Source of the DNA: Edwardsiella ictaluri ATCC 33202
GTDB taxonomy: Bacteria; Pseudomonadota; Gammaproteobacteria; Enterobacterales; Enterobacteriaceae
DNA length: 64,000 nucleotides
Assembly (NCBI RefSeq): GCF_000264785.1
Contig: NZ_AFJI01000062.1
Span: 1-64,000 of the forward strand
Direction of reading: 5' to 3'
Below, in pieces: positions 36,887-48,328 of this stretch (position 1 is the first letter of the stretch; every line of letters starts with the position of its first letter). The position numbers and the translations under genes are program-made. A model generated the notes under the pieces. It was given only the letters and a program-made list of their open reading frames with translations. It did not search any database and was not told the DNA's origin.

Positions 36887-39031
36887 TTACTTCTGTTCAG
36901 TTTTGAGAACTTTCACAGTGTAACGACCGTCAGCCTGACGATAGGCACCGTGGATGTCGGTTTCGAAGCCCGGATAGTGAGCGCCGATTTCGCACAGCAT
37001 CTGCAGGAACTCCAGCACCGGACGGCTTTCTTCGGTCAGCATTTCACCCGGCATTACCAGCGGAACTCCCGGCGGGTACGGCAGGATCATGTTGGCGTTA
37101 ACTTTGCCGATCATATCTTCGAGGTAAACCTCTTCGGTCTGACCACGCAGCTCCATCTGGAAGGCGTTGTGCGGGTTCATCACCATGGTCGGCAGAACTT
37201 CGAAGGCACGGTACATCAGATCCGGCAGGTTGTGATGCTGGATCAGCGCGTGGATGCCCTGGGCCAGTTCCTGGATACGCATGTTTTCATAGAACTCCGG
37301 ATCTTCACGGTACAGTGAAGGCAGCATGTTCTTAACGCGCAGGTTCAGGTCATAGGCACGTTTGAAGTCAGTCAGACCACGCAGCAGACTCATGGCCTTG
37401 GTCTTGTCGATACCGATGCTGAACAGGAACAGCAGGTTGTACGGACCGGTCTTCTCAACGATGATGCCATGCTCATCCAGGTATTTGGCAACGATGGAGG
37501 CCGGGATACCGGTGTCTGCCATGGTGCCATCTTCCTTCATCCCCGGGGTCAGCAGAGTAACCTTGATCGGGTCCAGGAACATGTGGTCTTCATCGATGTC
37601 TTTGAAGCCGTGCCAGGATTCTTTCGGATCCAGGTTCCAGCATTTCGCTTCATCAATGTGCTCCGGTTGCCATACGTCGAAGAACCAGCCATCAGACTCG
37701 CTACGCAGACGTTTAATCTCTTTACGGAAACGAACGGCGCGTTCGATAGAACCGTTGATCAGACGCTTACCAGCATTACCCTTCATCATCGCCGCGGCGG
37801 TTTCGATGGAAGCAACGATACCGTAGTGCGGAGAAGTAGAGGTATGCATCATGAACGCTTCGTTGAAGGTTTCTTCGTTGATGTCACCTTTAACGTGGAT
37901 CATGGACGCCTGAGAGAAGGCCGCCAGCAGTTTGTGGGTAGACTGGGTTTCATAGATAACCTTGCCTTCTACACGACCACCGCTCATGCCACACAGGCCT
38001 TTATAGATCGGGCTGAAGTTGGTGTAAGGAACCCAGGCTGAATCGAAGTGGATGGATTTAACATCCAGGGTCTTCTTAATGTACTCAGCGTTGTAGAACA
38101 GACCGTCGTAGGTGGAGTTGGTCACCACGGCGTGTACCGGCCAGGTCGCGTTCGGGGTGTTCTTCACGCGCTCTTCGATGGTTTCACGGGCAAATTCGCT
38201 CTTCGGAATACCACCCAGGATACCGTAGGCGTTACGGGTCGGACGGAAGTAGATCGGCGTAACGTCGCTCATCATCATCAAATGAGTCAGAGACTTATGG
38301 CAGTTACGGTCAATCATGATGGTGCTGCCGGCCGGCGCAGAATACATGCCGACGATCTTGTTGGCAGTAGATGTACCGTTGGTCACCATGTAGCTGCGTT
38401 CAGCGTTGAAAGTACGTGCGATGTACTCTTCAGCCTCTTTGTGCGGACCAGTGTGGTCCAGCAGAGAGCCCAGCTCGGAGACAGAGATAGAGATGTCAGA
38501 TTTCATGGCGTTGGCGCCGTAGAAATCATAGAACAGGCTACCTACCGGGCTCTTCTGGAACGCGGTGCCGCCCATGTGGCCCGGAGTACAGAAGGTATAC
38601 TTGCCTTCTTTAACGTAGTTGAACAGCGCCTTGGTCAGCGGCGGCAGGATTTCGTCTACATAGGCGTCGGTGGTCTGACGGATTTTCAGCGCGATATCTT
38701 CGGCTGCACCCAGTGCATATTCGAAGAATTCAACGTTCAGGCGCAGATCGCTCAGGCTAACGTCCAGGGTAGAGTGGGTGTTGGCGAAGGCGTAAACCGG
38801 CAGGTGCTCGTTCATCTCGCTGATGTCGCGGCACAGATCCAGGTTGTAGGTATCCCAGTCGAAGATAACGCCGCACAGACGTGCGTTGTTGTCGATCAAC
38901 TTCAGCAGGTCTTCACGATCGTTCGGATACACGACCTGGAAATTCTGTGCTTCCAGTGCCTTATGCAGTTCACGGATGGGCTCTTCTTTGAAGTAAACAC
39001 CCATGTGATTCAGGATGGCAATAATATTCAT
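36887..39031 (-). CDS. cadA: inducible lysine decarboxylase CadA
   Basis: 714 residues, fold-type I Orn/Lys/Arg decarboxylase: wing/flavodoxin-like domain (1-130), PLP domain with the Schiff-base Lys in [13 protein letters not shown] (about 367), and C-terminal domain. It removes CO2 from lysine, uses one proton and yields cadaverine. The sequence follows E. coli CadA ([20 protein letters not shown]) more closely than constitutive LdcC. In E. coli the ldcC gene occupies this chromosomal position. It is preceded by cadB with a 140-bp gap that holds an inverted repeat (about 39059-39104). Confidence 0.96.
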   Translation of the reverse strand: MNIIAILNHMGVYFKEEPIRELHKALEAQNFQVVYPNDREDLLKLIDNNARLCGVIFDWDTYNLDLCRDISEMNEHLPVYAFANTHSTLDVSLSDLRLNVEFFEYALGAAEDIALKIRQTTDAYVDEILPPLTKALFNYVKEGKYTFCTPGHMGGTAFQKSPVGSLFYDFYGANAMKSDISISVSELGSLLDHTGPHKEAEEYIARTFNAERSYMVTNGTSTANKIVGMYSAPAGSTIMIDRNCHKSLTHLMMMSDVTPIYFRPTRNAYGILGGIPKSEFARETIEERVKNTPNATWPVHAVVTNSTYDGLFYNAEYIKKTLDVKSIHFDSAWVPYTNFSPIYKGLCGMSGGRVEGKVIYETQSTHKLLAAFSQASMIHVKGDINEETFNEAFMMHTSTSPHYGIVASIETAAAMMKGNAGKRLINGSIERAVRFRKEIKRLRSESDGWFFDVWQPEHIDEAKCWNLDPKESWHGFKDIDEDHMFLDPIKVTLLTPGMKEDGTMADTGIPASIVAKYLDEHGIIVEKTGPYNLLFLFSIGIDKTKAMSLLRGLTDFKRAYDLNLRVKNMLPSLYREDPEFYENMRIQELAQGIHALIQHHNLPDLMYRAFEVLPTMVMNPHNAFQMELRGQTEEVYLEDMIGKVNANMILPYPPGVPLVMPGEMLTEESRPVLEFLQMLCEIGAHYPGFETDIHGAYRQADGRYTVKVLKTEQK

Positions 39032-39171
39032 ACTTTAATTCTCCAGGCAAAATGCGGGCCTCTCCCTCCCGTTCGGCGGGACTGTGTCGCAGTAGAGAGA
39101 GGCTGGATAAAGTCGTTAAATTACTTGCTGTGTGTAATCGTTATGATTACTAAATCGTCTTACTTATTTAC

Positions 39172-40503
39172 TTATGCCGCAGCGTTACTGTTGTTTTCAG
39201 TATTCTGTGTCTTGCGGGTATTCATCTTACGTGCATAGAACATCAGGATGATCAGGCTGACGATGAAGGTACCGGACAGCTCCATGTTGCCTGCGCCCAT
39301 CAGAGCGATGAAGCAGAAGCAGCACCCCAGTACAGCGGCAACCAGGCTCATGATGTTCTTAACGTTGGCACCTTCGAAGCGAATCAGGTCAACGCAAGAG
39401 TAGAAGTACGGCAGCATGGTCAGCAGCACGGCGATACCGGTCAGCATGCCGAACAGGTCAGAGGCTTTACCACCGCTGGCATTCAGGATAGTGATCAGCA
39501 CCATCAGTACGGTCATTTTCACGGAAGCCAGCAGCAGGCCTTTCTTCGGAATGCCGTTCTTATCCATCTCACCGTAAACTTTCGGGAAGTTACCATCGTT
39601 GGCGGCACGGACACCGGCCTGGCCAACCAGCATCATCCAGGAGCCCAGAGAGGTCAGGCAGGCGAATGCGGTAAAGGCGGAAACAACCGGAGCAGCCCAG
39701 TGACCGACCATGGCAGAAGCGGAAACAGCGAACGGCGCGCCAGAGGCAGCCATTTCACTGGCCGGGAACATACCGGCGATAACCTGAGTTGCGGCGATAT
39801 AAACGATACCGGCCAGGCAGGTACCCATCATGGTTGCCAGCGGAACGGTACGCTGAGGGTTTTTCACCATGCCGGTACTCACAGCGGCGGATTCAACCCC
39901 GACGAACGCCCACAGGCACAGCAGGATACTTTTAACAACAGCGTGAGTATCAGTACCGCCAGAGGTATTCCAGTTAGCGTGATAAACAGCCGGATCAAAC
40001 CAGGCCCAACCGGCGATGGCGGTGCCCACAACCGGGATCAGTACCAGAACCAGACCGATAGTGGTCAGACGGCTCACCCAGGTACCACCCAGCATGTTAA
40101 CGAAGGTGAAGATCCATACGATGACGATACAGGCGATGCCGGCGGCAATCGGGCTGTTCAGCACCGGGAAGAAGGTGGACAGGTAAGAGACGGCGGTAAT
40201 ACCGATGGCCAGGTTACCGATCCAGTTAGCGTGGTAATAAAGCACACCGGTCTGGAAACCAAAAGCAGGACCAACCTCACCGGCATAGGCGATAGGACCA
40301 CCCTGCTGCGGGTTTTTGGTAGCCAGTCGCGCATAGACATAGGCCAGTGACATGGCACCAACCAAAGAAATGATCCAGCCGAAAATGGCGATGGAACCTA
40401 AACTCGCCAGGTTCGCCGGCAGAAGTGCAATGCCGCTCCCCATCATATTACCGGCAACAACACCGGTACAGGCGACAAGCCCGATTTTTTTGCTCGATGA
40501 CAT
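39172..40503 (-). CDS. cadB: cadaverine/lysine antiporter CadB
   Basis: 443 residues, APC family with 12 membrane segments; VVAGNMMGSGIALLPANLAS and WAFVGVESAAVSTGMVKNP are close to E. coli CadB. It exports cadaverine and imports lysine. ATG 40503 follows AGGAGC; the frame also has a TTG two codons earlier. First gene of the cadBA operon. Confidence 0.95.
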   Translation of the reverse strand: MSSSKKIGLVACTGVVAGNMMGSGIALLPANLASLGSIAIFGWIISLVGAMSLAYVYARLATKNPQQGGPIAYAGEVGPAFGFQTGVLYYHANWIGNLAIGITAVSYLSTFFPVLNSPIAAGIACIVIVWIFTFVNMLGGTWVSRLTTIGLVLVLIPVVGTAIAGWAWFDPAVYHANWNTSGGTDTHAVVKSILLCLWAFVGVESAAVSTGMVKNPQRTVPLATMMGTCLAGIVYIAATQVIAGMFPASEMAASGAPFAVSASAMVGHWAAPVVSAFTAFACLTSLGSWMMLVGQAGVRAANDGNFPKVYGEMDKNGIPKKGLLLASVKMTVLMVLITILNASGGKASDLFGMLTGIAVLLTMLPYFYSCVDLIRFEGANVKNIMSLVAAVLGCCFCFIALMGAGNMELSGTFIVSLIILMFYARKMNTRKTQNTENNSNAAA

Positions 40504-40922
40504 GCTCAAGTTGCTCCTGATTAATTTTCAGATAAGTCGAATTTGCTTACTAATGTCTGGCAAGTATCCGACTTGATGGCAGGCATAGTAATGACCCCGG
40601 GGAGCAAAGTCCTAAAGGTAAAGTTAAATTCTCAGCGTGTCTCAATAAATGACATCTTGATATTTTTTTAGATTAGGCTAAAAAACATCAGGACAAATCA
40701 TATTACATCATACAATACAATACGTTGATGCAATGTTGATATAAAAAAATAGCACAAAAAATACACTAAAATACCAATAAAATGTTCAATGCCTTCATCA
40801 CACAAATGTAATCAAAAAACAAATCGCCGCATTATATTGAGGTTTTATCTGGATTATACTGGATCAAAAAAAACCCGCCTTCATCACCGAAGGCGGGCGC
40901 GAACAATCATTATACAAATTTA
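40504..40922. promoter_or_regulatory. AT-rich cadBA regulatory region
   Basis: 419 bp between cadB and the cadC stop, very AT-rich, with long A/T runs around 40650-40860, as expected for a region bound by CadC and H-NS. No gene. The cadC terminator lies at its left-reading end. Exact CadC sites could not be placed by eye. Confidence 0.5.
40866..40897 (-). terminator. terminator of cadC
   Basis: Perfect 9-bp stem CCCGCCTTC/GAAGGCGGG (40874-40897) followed by eight T on the minus strand, 25 bp after the cadC stop. Confidence 0.9.
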
Positions 40923-42569
40923 TCAAAATTTATTTACATTGTAATTGAGTAGGTAAGGTGCGACGCGCTCAATATTAGTTTGGAATACACCATTTTTAAT
41001 CCAGTCCAGCGTATTATGACCCGGTCGCAAATTAAAGGCGGTGATATAGGCATCGGCCGCCTGGTTATTCTGACCCTTTAGCTCATAAACCTTACCCAGC
41101 AACACATAGTTTAACCAGGACATTTCCAGATCAATGCCCTTATTGATAGCGGAGCAGGCCTGAGCCACCTTCCCCTGCCCCAGATAGTCGACAGTATAAA
41201 TTTGCTGAATGATCGGTGTCCCCTGCAGCAGCGGGTTATGCTCTACGTCATTGATCTCTTGGCGCAGTGCTGTCAGCTGCGGAGCACTGAGGGGCTGATA
41301 GGAGTTAAGCAGAATATCGACCAGCGCCTTTTCCGCCTTGGCATACACAAAGTCGGGGTCCTGCTGAATAATCTGCGTCAACAGCTGGCTGGCTTGATTG
41401 AGTGATTCGCTGTCGCCCTGCAACAGCAACTGATGGGCATGGTAATACTGCTGCAACACCTGGCTGTGCGTAGGCATCAGCGTCTCATAACGCTTATCCA
41501 GCGAAGGAGGCATACTGACCTTGAGCACGGTAAAGATGCTATTAATGAAGTCCTTCTGTACGCTGAGCAGGTTATCCGGTGTGATAAAATAACGCTTCTC
41601 CAGCATGACCAAATTATCCGCATTGTCTACCAGGCGAACAGAGAGGAAACACTGCTGCGCCCGATAGTGGCGCTGATTGACAAACTCGATGTACAGCGAC
41701 TTGCCGGAGCTGCTTTTGCCACCATAGTTATAGTTGGTCTGATCGTGGACCAGGAAGGTAGAGTAGGTATTCAGCCCCTGGGCCAGATCCTCACTTAGCC
41801 CGATGACATAGGAGAGTTGATTGGTCCAGTTACTGCAGCGGTTACCGCCCTGAATACGGATATCAATATCGCGTGGATTGAGCAGCATCGGATGGGACAC
41901 CACCGGTCCCCGGTGACTGAACACCGCCAGCCCGACAAAGGCCGCGCACAGCGCCAGCGTCACCCAAAAAGCCACCCAGACCCAGGATGAGGAGCGCAGG
42001 CGCCGCGGCGTCGGCGCGGCGTCGGCAGTAAGCGCAGACGTTGGAGGCATCACCGGTGTATCACACGACGACGCAGGTTGCGCCATAAGGAGCGGCGTAG
42101 ATGCGGGGGGCGGCGTAACAGCACCAGATTCCGCGGCGAACGCAGGGCTGGCTGACCCTGACGGCGTGACTGCTTCGGCAGCAGCGGGGAACGACGGCGT
42201 CTCTGCCGGTAAAACCGCCGCAACCAGCTGTTCGAGACTCTCCTCTCCACACCAAATGACCGACTCAACCAGCTTATAACCACGCTTCGGCACGGTCACG
42301 ATATACTCTGGCGCTTCGGGACGACCATCCTTCAAGTACTTGCGCAACTCGGAGATACACTGAGTAACAACATGATTGGTAACGATATTCCGTTTCCATA
42401 CATTATCAATCAGCTCATCTCTGCTCAACACCATATCAGGATGATGAGCAAAATAGCTCAACATGTCGATGAGTCTGGGCTCAAGTACCAACACGCGTCC
42501 TTCGCGGGTGATTTTATTGTCTGCTGCCAGTACTAACCACTCGCCTACGCGGAAAGTTTGCTCTTGCAT
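40923..42569 (-). CDS. cadC: membrane-bound transcriptional activator CadC
   Basis: 548 residues (E. coli 512). An OmpR-type winged helix-turn-helix (1-105; ISELRKYLKDG; VTVPKRGYKLVE), a long Pro/Ala/Ser-rich linker (about 120-190), one membrane segment (VWVAFWVTLALCAAFVGLAVF, about 195-216) and a periplasmic acid- and lysine/cadaverine-sensing domain with paired cysteines (NRCSNW; QQCFLS). It activates cadBA at low pH when lysine is present. The linker is longer than in E. coli and accounts for the extra length. Confidence 0.93.
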   Translation of the reverse strand: MQEQTFRVGEWLVLAADNKITREGRVLVLEPRLIDMLSYFAHHPDMVLSRDELIDNVWKRNIVTNHVVTQCISELRKYLKDGRPEAPEYIVTVPKRGYKLVESVIWCGEESLEQLVAAVLPAETPSFPAAAEAVTPSGSASPAFAAESGAVTPPPASTPLLMAQPASSCDTPVMPPTSALTADAAPTPRRLRSSSWVWVAFWVTLALCAAFVGLAVFSHRGPVVSHPMLLNPRDIDIRIQGGNRCSNWTNQLSYVIGLSEDLAQGLNTYSTFLVHDQTNYNYGGKSSSGKSLYIEFVNQRHYRAQQCFLSVRLVDNADNLVMLEKRYFITPDNLLSVQKDFINSIFTVLKVSMPPSLDKRYETLMPTHSQVLQQYYHAHQLLLQGDSESLNQASQLLTQIIQQDPDFVYAKAEKALVDILLNSYQPLSAPQLTALRQEINDVEHNPLLQGTPIIQQIYTVDYLGQGKVAQACSAINKGIDLEMSWLNYVLLGKVYELKGQNNQAADAYITAFNLRPGHNTLDWIKNGVFQTNIERVAPYLLNYNVNKF

Positions 42570-42650
42570 AGTGTACTAATTGCCCGGAGAGAAAAATCTA
42601 AAGCGTGCCATACTACCATAGTGCTTAAAATAACACATGCACACCATCTA

Positions 42651-43070
42651 TTAGTTTACTATAGAAACTGTTTTCTTTACCAACAATTCCTGATACAACT
42701 CCAGCGGTAATCCATCCGGATCGCGAAAAAAAGTAAAGCTGCGTCCGGTATATTCATCACAACGTATCGGCTCACACGTTACGCCGAGACTGGCGAGATG
42801 CGCAACGGCCAATGCCAGATCCGTAACGCTGAAAGCCAGGTGGCGTAAACCGCAAGCCTCTGGCGTAGATACCCGTGGCGGCGGTGCAGGAAAGGAAAAC
42901 AGTTCCAGAGTATAAACGCCGTTCAGCGCCAAATCGCCCTTCCATGAGTCACGTTCAGCACGATAATGCTCATTTACCAAAGAAAAGCCGAGGATATCAC
43001 AATAAAACGCCTTGCTACGCGCATAGTCCGACGCAATCAAGGCGATGTGATGAAGACGATTGAGCTGCAC
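42651..43070 (-). CDS. gloA2: VOC-family protein GloA2 (YaeR), putative glyoxalase
   Basis: 139 residues with two vicinal-oxygen-chelate beta-alpha-beta modules. Metal-ligand segments HHIALIASDYARSKAFYCD and GLRHLAFSV plus DPDGLPLELYQ match E. coli YaeR. A lactoylglutathione-lyase-like role is suggested for the family. The GTG at 43070 has GGGAG 7 nt upstream and aligns with E. coli; longer starts lack a ribosome site. Confidence 0.88.
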   Translation of the reverse strand: MQLNRLHHIALIASDYARSKAFYCDILGFSLVNEHYRAERDSWKGDLALNGVYTLELFSFPAPPPRVSTPEACGLRHLAFSVTDLALAVAHLASLGVTCEPIRCDEYTGRSFTFFRDPDGLPLELYQELLVKKTVSIVN

Positions 43071-43170
43071 TATATCTCCCAAGGGGCCTATAAGGTGTTG
43101 CGAATTATGCCGTGTCCGCGACAAAAGCGTTAACGTATGACGTGGAAAAACATACAGAAAATAAAGACAT

Positions 43171-43190
43171 CAAGCCCGTTCCCGGGCTTG
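43171..43190 (-). terminator. terminator of accA
   Basis: Stem CAAGCCCG/CGGGCTTG, a palindromic hairpin, followed on the minus strand by GATGTCTTTATTTTC, 27 bp after the accA stop. Confidence 0.65.
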
Positions 43191-43217
43191 ATATAAAGGG
43201 ATACCACGGTATGGGGA

Positions 43218-44177
43218 TCAGCAGTAACCGTAGTTCATCAGACGCTGATAGCGACGGTCGAGCAGCTCTTCTTTCTCCAGGGTATCCAGGTCCTCCAGAT
43301 CGGCCAGCAGCTGAGTCTTCAGGCTGGCCGCCACCGCCTGCGGATCGCGATGGGCACCGCCCAGTGGCTCCGGGATCACCGAATCGATCAGCTTCAGCTC
43401 CTGTAGTCGCGGTGCGGTGATCCCCATGGCCTCTGCCGCCAGCGGCGCCTTGTCGGCGCTCTTCCACAGGATGGATGCGCAGCCCTCCGGTGAGATCACC
43501 GAGTAGGTGCTGTACTGCAACATGTTGACCTTATCACCAACGCCGATAGCCAGCGCGCCGCCGGAGCCGCCTTCGCCGATAACCGTGCAGATGACCGGCA
43601 CCTTCAGTCCAGACATCTCACGCAGATTACGTGCGATGGCCTCAGACTGGCCACGCTCTTCCGCCCCCACGCCCGGATAGGCACCCGGCGTATCGATAAA
43701 GGTGACGATTGGCAGGTTAAAGCGCTCTGCCATTTCCATCAGGCGCAGTGCCTTGCGATAGCCCTCAGGCGCCGGCATGCCGAAGTTACGGCGGATCTTT
43801 TCTTTGGTCTCGCGTCCTTTCTGATGGCCAATCACCATCACCGGACGCCCGTCCAGACGAGCCATGCCACCGACAATAGCCTTATCGTCGGCGTAGGCGC
43901 GATCGCCGGCCAGTTCATCGAAATCGGTGAAAATATGCTGAATATAATCCAGGGTATAGGGGCGGCGCGGGTGACGCGCCAGCTGGGCAATCTGCCAGGC
44001 GCCCAGATCGGCAAAAATCTTACGGGTCAGCTCAACGCTCTTCTCACGCAGGCGCTGAACCTCCTCGTCGATATTAATATCCAATTTTTCGTCTTGACGG
44101 CTGAGAGCGTTAAGCGAATCGATCTTCGCTTCAAGTTCGGCAATCGGCTGTTCAAAATCAAGAAAATTCAGACTCAT
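43218..44177 (-). CDS. accA: acetyl-CoA carboxylase carboxyltransferase subunit alpha
   Basis: 319 residues, same as E. coli. With AccD it transfers carboxyl from biotin to acetyl-CoA to make malonyl-CoA, the first step of fatty-acid synthesis. The crotonase-like core shows [40 protein letters not shown] and [20 protein letters not shown]. It follows dnaE by 12 bp, as in E. coli. Confidence 0.97.
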   Translation of the reverse strand: MSLNFLDFEQPIAELEAKIDSLNALSRQDEKLDINIDEEVQRLREKSVELTRKIFADLGAWQIAQLARHPRRPYTLDYIQHIFTDFDELAGDRAYADDKAIVGGMARLDGRPVMVIGHQKGRETKEKIRRNFGMPAPEGYRKALRLMEMAERFNLPIVTFIDTPGAYPGVGAEERGQSEAIARNLREMSGLKVPVICTVIGEGGSGGALAIGVGDKVNMLQYSTYSVISPEGCASILWKSADKAPLAAEAMGITAPRLQELKLIDSVIPEPLGGAHRDPQAVAASLKTQLLADLEDLDTLEKEELLDRRYQRLMNYGYC

Positions 44178-44189
44178 AGTATTCCTATA

Positions 44190-47100
44190 TTAGTCAAATT
44201 CCAGTTCAACCTGTTCACTACCCACCAGCGTGCGCAGATCGAGCAGCAGACGATCCGTTGGCGTCACACGCCAGGCTGCACCGAAGCGAACCCGGGCCCG
44301 CGCATCTGCACGCTGATAATACAGGTGTACTGGGATCGTCCCCGAACGATGTGGTTCCAGCGCTTCACGGAGACGGTTTAAAAGCTGATCATCAATTTGC
44401 CTGTCAGTCAGCGAGATGGCAAGTCCGCGTGCATATTTTTCACGGGCTTCGCTGATATCCATTAACTCGCGGGCGATCATTTTAAGGCCGCCGCTGAAGT
44501 CATCAAAGCTGACCTGTCCACTGGCGATCAGGATACGGTCTTTTTCCAGCAAATGCTGGTATTTTTCCAGCGCGTCGGTGAACAACATCACCTCCAGACG
44601 ACCGGAACGATCATCCAGAGTGCACATTCCGATACGGTTACCACGCTTGGTGGTCATCACCCGGGCCCCCAGAACCAGTCCCACGGCGGTGGTCATCTTG
44701 CCACGATCCGTCGGATGCATATCCTTCAGACGACCGCCGCCGGCATAGCGTTCGATCTCTTTCAGATACTGGGTGATCGGATGTCCGGTCAGGTACAACC
44801 CCAGGGTCTCACGCTCACCGTCCAACACCATCTGGGCAGGCCAGGGTGGCACGCTGCCATACGATTGCTCTACCTGCTCCGGCTCTTCCGCCAGCACGCC
44901 AAACATGTCCACCTGCCCGATGGCCTCGGCGCGGGCGTGCTGTTCGGCGGCCTTCAGCGCATCGCTCAGCGAGCTCATCAGTGCCGCGCGGTGCGGCCCG
45001 AGGCGATCGAAGGCGCCGGACATGATCAGCTTCTCCATCATCCGACGGTTCAGCTTCTTGGTGTCAGTTCGGGCGCACAGGTCAAACAGATCCTTAAAAT
45101 AGCCCTGTTCGCCGCTGTTGCGCGCCTCTATGATCGCCTCGATAGGACCCTCCCCCACACCTTTGATGGCGCCAATACCGTAAACGATCTCGCCCTCATC
45201 GTTGACGTGGAAGTGGTACTGCCCGCTGTTGATGTCCGGCGGCAGGATCTTCAGCCCCATGCGCCAACACTCATCCACCAGCCCGACCACCTTCTCGGTG
45301 TTATCCATATCGGCGGTCATCACCGCCGCCATAAACTCGGCCGGATAGTGGGTTTTCAGCCATAGCGTCTGGTAAGAGACCAGCGCATAGGCGGCGGAGT
45401 GCGACTTATTAAAGCCATACCCGGCGAACTTCTCCACCAGGTCGAAGATGTGCATCGCCAGTTCGCCGTTGACGCCGTTGTTTCTGGCACCCTCTTCAAA
45501 CACCGAGCGTTGCTTGGCCATCTCCTCCGGCTTTTTCTTCCCCATTGCACGGCGCAGCAGGTCAGCGCCGCCCAGCGAGTAGCCGGCCAGCACCTGGGCT
45601 ATCTGCATCACCTGTTCCTGATACAGGATCACGCCATAGGTCGGCTCCAGCACCGGCTTCAAGCTTTCATGCTGCCACTCGCGATCCGGGTAGGAGAGCT
45701 CCTCACGCCCATGCTTACGGTCGATGAAGTTATCCACCATCCCCGACTGCAGCGGGCCGGGGCGGAACAGCGCCACCAGCGCGATCATATCCTCGAAGCA
45801 GTCCGGCTTCAGACGCTTGATCAGATCCTTCATCCCGCGCGATTCCAGCTGGAATACCGCCGTGGTCTCCGCCCGCTGCAGGATATCGAAACTCTTCTGA
45901 TCGTCGAGCGGAATGGCGGCGATATCCACCGGCTCCAGCCCCTGACACGCACGGCGGGCGTTGATCATCTCCAGCGCCCAGTTGATGATGGTCAGGGTAC
46001 GCAGGCCCAGGAAGTCGAACTTCACCAAGCCGGCATACTCCACGTCGCTCTTGTCAAACTGGGTCACCGGGTGGTTCCCCTCCGCATCGCAGTATAGCGG
46101 CGCGAAGTCGGTGATCTTGGTCGGGGAGATAACCACCCCACCGGCGTGCTTACCGGCGTTGCGGGTGACACCCTCCAGCTTGCGCGCCATATCGATCAGC
46201 GCCCGCACTTCTTCATCTGCCTCGTAGATCTCCGGCAGCTGCGGCTCCGCCTCAAAGGCCTTGGCCAGGGTCATACCCGGATCCGGCGGCACCAGCTTGG
46301 AGATGCGATCGACGAAGCCGTAGGGATGACCCAGCACACGTCCCACGTCGCGGATCACCGCCTTGGCCGCCATGGTACCAAAAGTAATGATCTGCGATAC
46401 CGCCTCGCGGCCATACATATCGGCGACGTGATCGATCACCCGATCGCGCTTCTCCATGCAGAAGTCGACGTCAAAGTCGGGCATGGATACGCGCTCCGGG
46501 TTGAGAAAACGTTCGAACAGCAGATCGAAGGCTAGCGGATCGAGGTCGGTAATCTTCAGCGAATAGGCCACCAGCGAGCCAGCGCCGGAGCCGCGCCCCG
46601 GTCCCACCGGAACCCCATTATCCTTTGACCACTGGATAAACTCCATCACGATCAGGAAGTAGCCGGGGAACCCCATCTGGTTGATCACCTTCAGCTCGAT
46701 TTCCAGACGCTCATCGTACGGCGGGCGCAGTCGGGCGCGGTCCGCCTCATCAGGGAACAGGAACGTGAGACGCTCCTCCAGCCCCTCATGCGCCTTCTTC
46801 ACCAGGAACGCTTCCGTCGTCATCTCCCCGGTCGGGAATTGCGGCAGAAAGTACTCGCCGAGGCGAATCGTCACGTTACAACGCTTAGCAATCTCTACGC
46901 TATTTTGCAGCGCCTCCGGCAGATCGGCGAACAGCTCGCACATCTCCTCTTCGCTGCGCATATATTGCTGAGCGCTATAGTTACGCGGACGCTTGGGATC
47001 GTCTAAGGTATAACCGTCGTGGATCGCGACGCGGATCTCATGGGCGTCAAAGTCCGAGGTCTCCAAGAAGCGGACGTCGTTGGTCGCCACCAGCGGTAAA

Positions 47101-47678
47101 TCTCGCTGCTGCGCCAGCTCCACCGCCAGGTGCAGATAGCTCTCCTCATCAGGACGCCCTGTACGCACCAGCTCCAAAAAGTAGCTGTCGGGAAAGTGGC
47201 GCTGATAAAAATCAACGCACTCACCGGCCAGCGTCTGATTACCGCGCAGCAGTAGCTTGCCGACATCACCCTGACGGGCGCCGGAGAGCAAAATCAGCCC
47301 GGCGCGGTACGCGATCAGCCAATCGCGATCGATCGTCGGCCCCTCTGCGCCATAGCCGCGCTGGTAGGCGTGTGAGATAAGCTGGGTCAGATTCTGGTAA
47401 CCCTGGTTATCGCAGGCCAGAAGAGTCAGCGCCGACAGCTCATCGCCCATCGTCTCGCTGCGGACCAGGACATCGGCCCCGACCAGCGGCTTGATCCCGG
47501 CACCGTGCGCACTGCCATAAAACTTGACCAGCCCGCACAGGTTGGTGTGGTCAGTGATCGCGAAGGCGGGCATCCCCAGCGCGGCGACCTTCTTGACCAG
47601 CGGCGCGGTTTTGGCCAACCCGTCAATCATCGAGTAGTCACTGTGCACATGCAGATGTATAAAACGTGGTTCCGCCAT
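44190..47678 (-). CDS. dnaE: DNA polymerase III alpha subunit
   Basis: 1162 residues (E. coli 1160), the replicative polymerase of family C. N-terminal PHP domain ([17 protein letters not shown] at residues 8-24), palm with catalytic acidic motif [13 protein letters not shown] (near 400), fingers, helix-hairpin-helix, OB fold and tau-binding C-terminus are all in place. ATG 47678 begins [12 protein letters not shown] as in E. coli; the frame extends 15 codons upstream. Confidence 0.97.
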   Translation of the reverse strand: MAEPRFIHLHVHSDYSMIDGLAKTAPLVKKVAALGMPAFAITDHTNLCGLVKFYGSAHGAGIKPLVGADVLVRSETMGDELSALTLLACDNQGYQNLTQLISHAYQRGYGAEGPTIDRDWLIAYRAGLILLSGARQGDVGKLLLRGNQTLAGECVDFYQRHFPDSYFLELVRTGRPDEESYLHLAVELAQQRDLPLVATNDVRFLETSDFDAHEIRVAIHDGYTLDDPKRPRNYSAQQYMRSEEEMCELFADLPEALQNSVEIAKRCNVTIRLGEYFLPQFPTGEMTTEAFLVKKAHEGLEERLTFLFPDEADRARLRPPYDERLEIELKVINQMGFPGYFLIVMEFIQWSKDNGVPVGPGRGSGAGSLVAYSLKITDLDPLAFDLLFERFLNPERVSMPDFDVDFCMEKRDRVIDHVADMYGREAVSQIITFGTMAAKAVIRDVGRVLGHPYGFVDRISKLVPPDPGMTLAKAFEAEPQLPEIYEADEEVRALIDMARKLEGVTRNAGKHAGGVVISPTKITDFAPLYCDAEGNHPVTQFDKSDVEYAGLVKFDFLGLRTLTIINWALEMINARRACQGLEPVDIAAIPLDDQKSFDILQRAETTAVFQLESRGMKDLIKRLKPDCFEDMIALVALFRPGPLQSGMVDNFIDRKHGREELSYPDREWQHESLKPVLEPTYGVILYQEQVMQIAQVLAGYSLGGADLLRRAMGKKKPEEMAKQRSVFEEGARNNGVNGELAMHIFDLVEKFAGYGFNKSHSAAYALVSYQTLWLKTHYPAEFMAAVMTADMDNTEKVVGLVDECWRMGLKILPPDINSGQYHFHVNDEGEIVYGIGAIKGVGEGPIEAIIEARNSGEQGYFKDLFDLCARTDTKKLNRRMMEKLIMSGAFDRLGPHRAALMSSLSDALKAAEQHARAEAIGQVDMFGVLAEEPEQVEQSYGSVPPWPAQMVLDGERETLGLYLTGHPITQYLKEIERYAGGGRLKDMHPTDRGKMTTAVGLVLGARVMTTKRGNRIGMCTLDDRSGRLEVMLFTDALEKYQHLLEKDRILIASGQVSFDDFSGGLKMIARELMDISEAREKYARGLAISLTDRQIDDQLLNRLREALEPHRSGTIPVHLYYQRADARARVRFGAAWRVTPTDRLLLDLRTLVGSEQVELEFD

Positions 47679-47734
47679 CGAACGATTACCTTTTAATACC
47701 AGAAAACGATGCCATCCAGGCAAGGAATGACAGA

Positions 47735-48328
47735 CTACAGGCCCAGTACCCGCTTCACCGGCCCAAAGCTGCGCCGGTGATGCTCGGTGGCCCCCAGCGC
47801 CGCCAGGCGCTCCAGGTGCAGTGCGGTAGGATAGCCCTTGTGCCGGGCAAAGCCATATTCGGGATACTGGCGATCCAGCGCGGCCATTTCGCGATCGCGC
47901 GTCACCTTGGCCAGGATTGACGCTGCACTGATCTCTGCCACCCGGCTATCGCCTTTGACCACCGCCTGCGCCGCCATCGGCAGCGCCGGACAGCGGTTGC
48001 CGTCGATCAGGACAAAGTCCGGCTGCCGCGCCAGCCCGGCCACTGCGCGCTGCATCGCCACCATCGTAGCCTGCAGAATATTGAGGCGATCGATCTCTTC
48101 TGCCTCTGCCCGGCCCAGGCTCCAGCACAGCGCTTTCTCGACGATCTCGTCATACAGCGCGTTGCGTCGCTTTTCACTCAGCTTTTTGGAGTCAGCCAGC
48201 CCGGCAATCGGACGCGCGGGATCCAGGATCACCGCCGCCGTCACCACTGCCCCCACCAACGGCCCGCGCCCGACCTCATCGACACCGGCGATGCGTCCGG
48301 CACAGGGATAGACAAAAATATCACTCAT
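47735..48328 (-). CDS. rnhB: ribonuclease HII
   Basis: 197 residues. [14 protein letters not shown] carries the first catalytic Asp-Glu, [10 protein letters not shown] and [13 protein letters not shown] the rest of the active site. It removes ribonucleotides embedded in DNA. Its start overlaps lpxB by 8 bp. Confidence 0.96.
   Translation of the reverse strand: MSDIFVYPCAGRIAGVDEVGRGPLVGAVVTAAVILDPARPIAGLADSKKLSEKRRNALYDEIVEKALCWSLGRAEAEEIDRLNILQATMVAMQRAVAGLARQPDFVLIDGNRCPALPMAAQAVVKGDSRVAEISAASILAKVTRDREMAALDRQYPEYGFARHKGYPTALHLERLAALGATEHHRRSFGPVKRVLGL

Noticed and set aside
38048-39238. 396-codon plus-strand frame opposite cadA
   Set aside because: Antisense shadow; the cadA frame is unmistakable.
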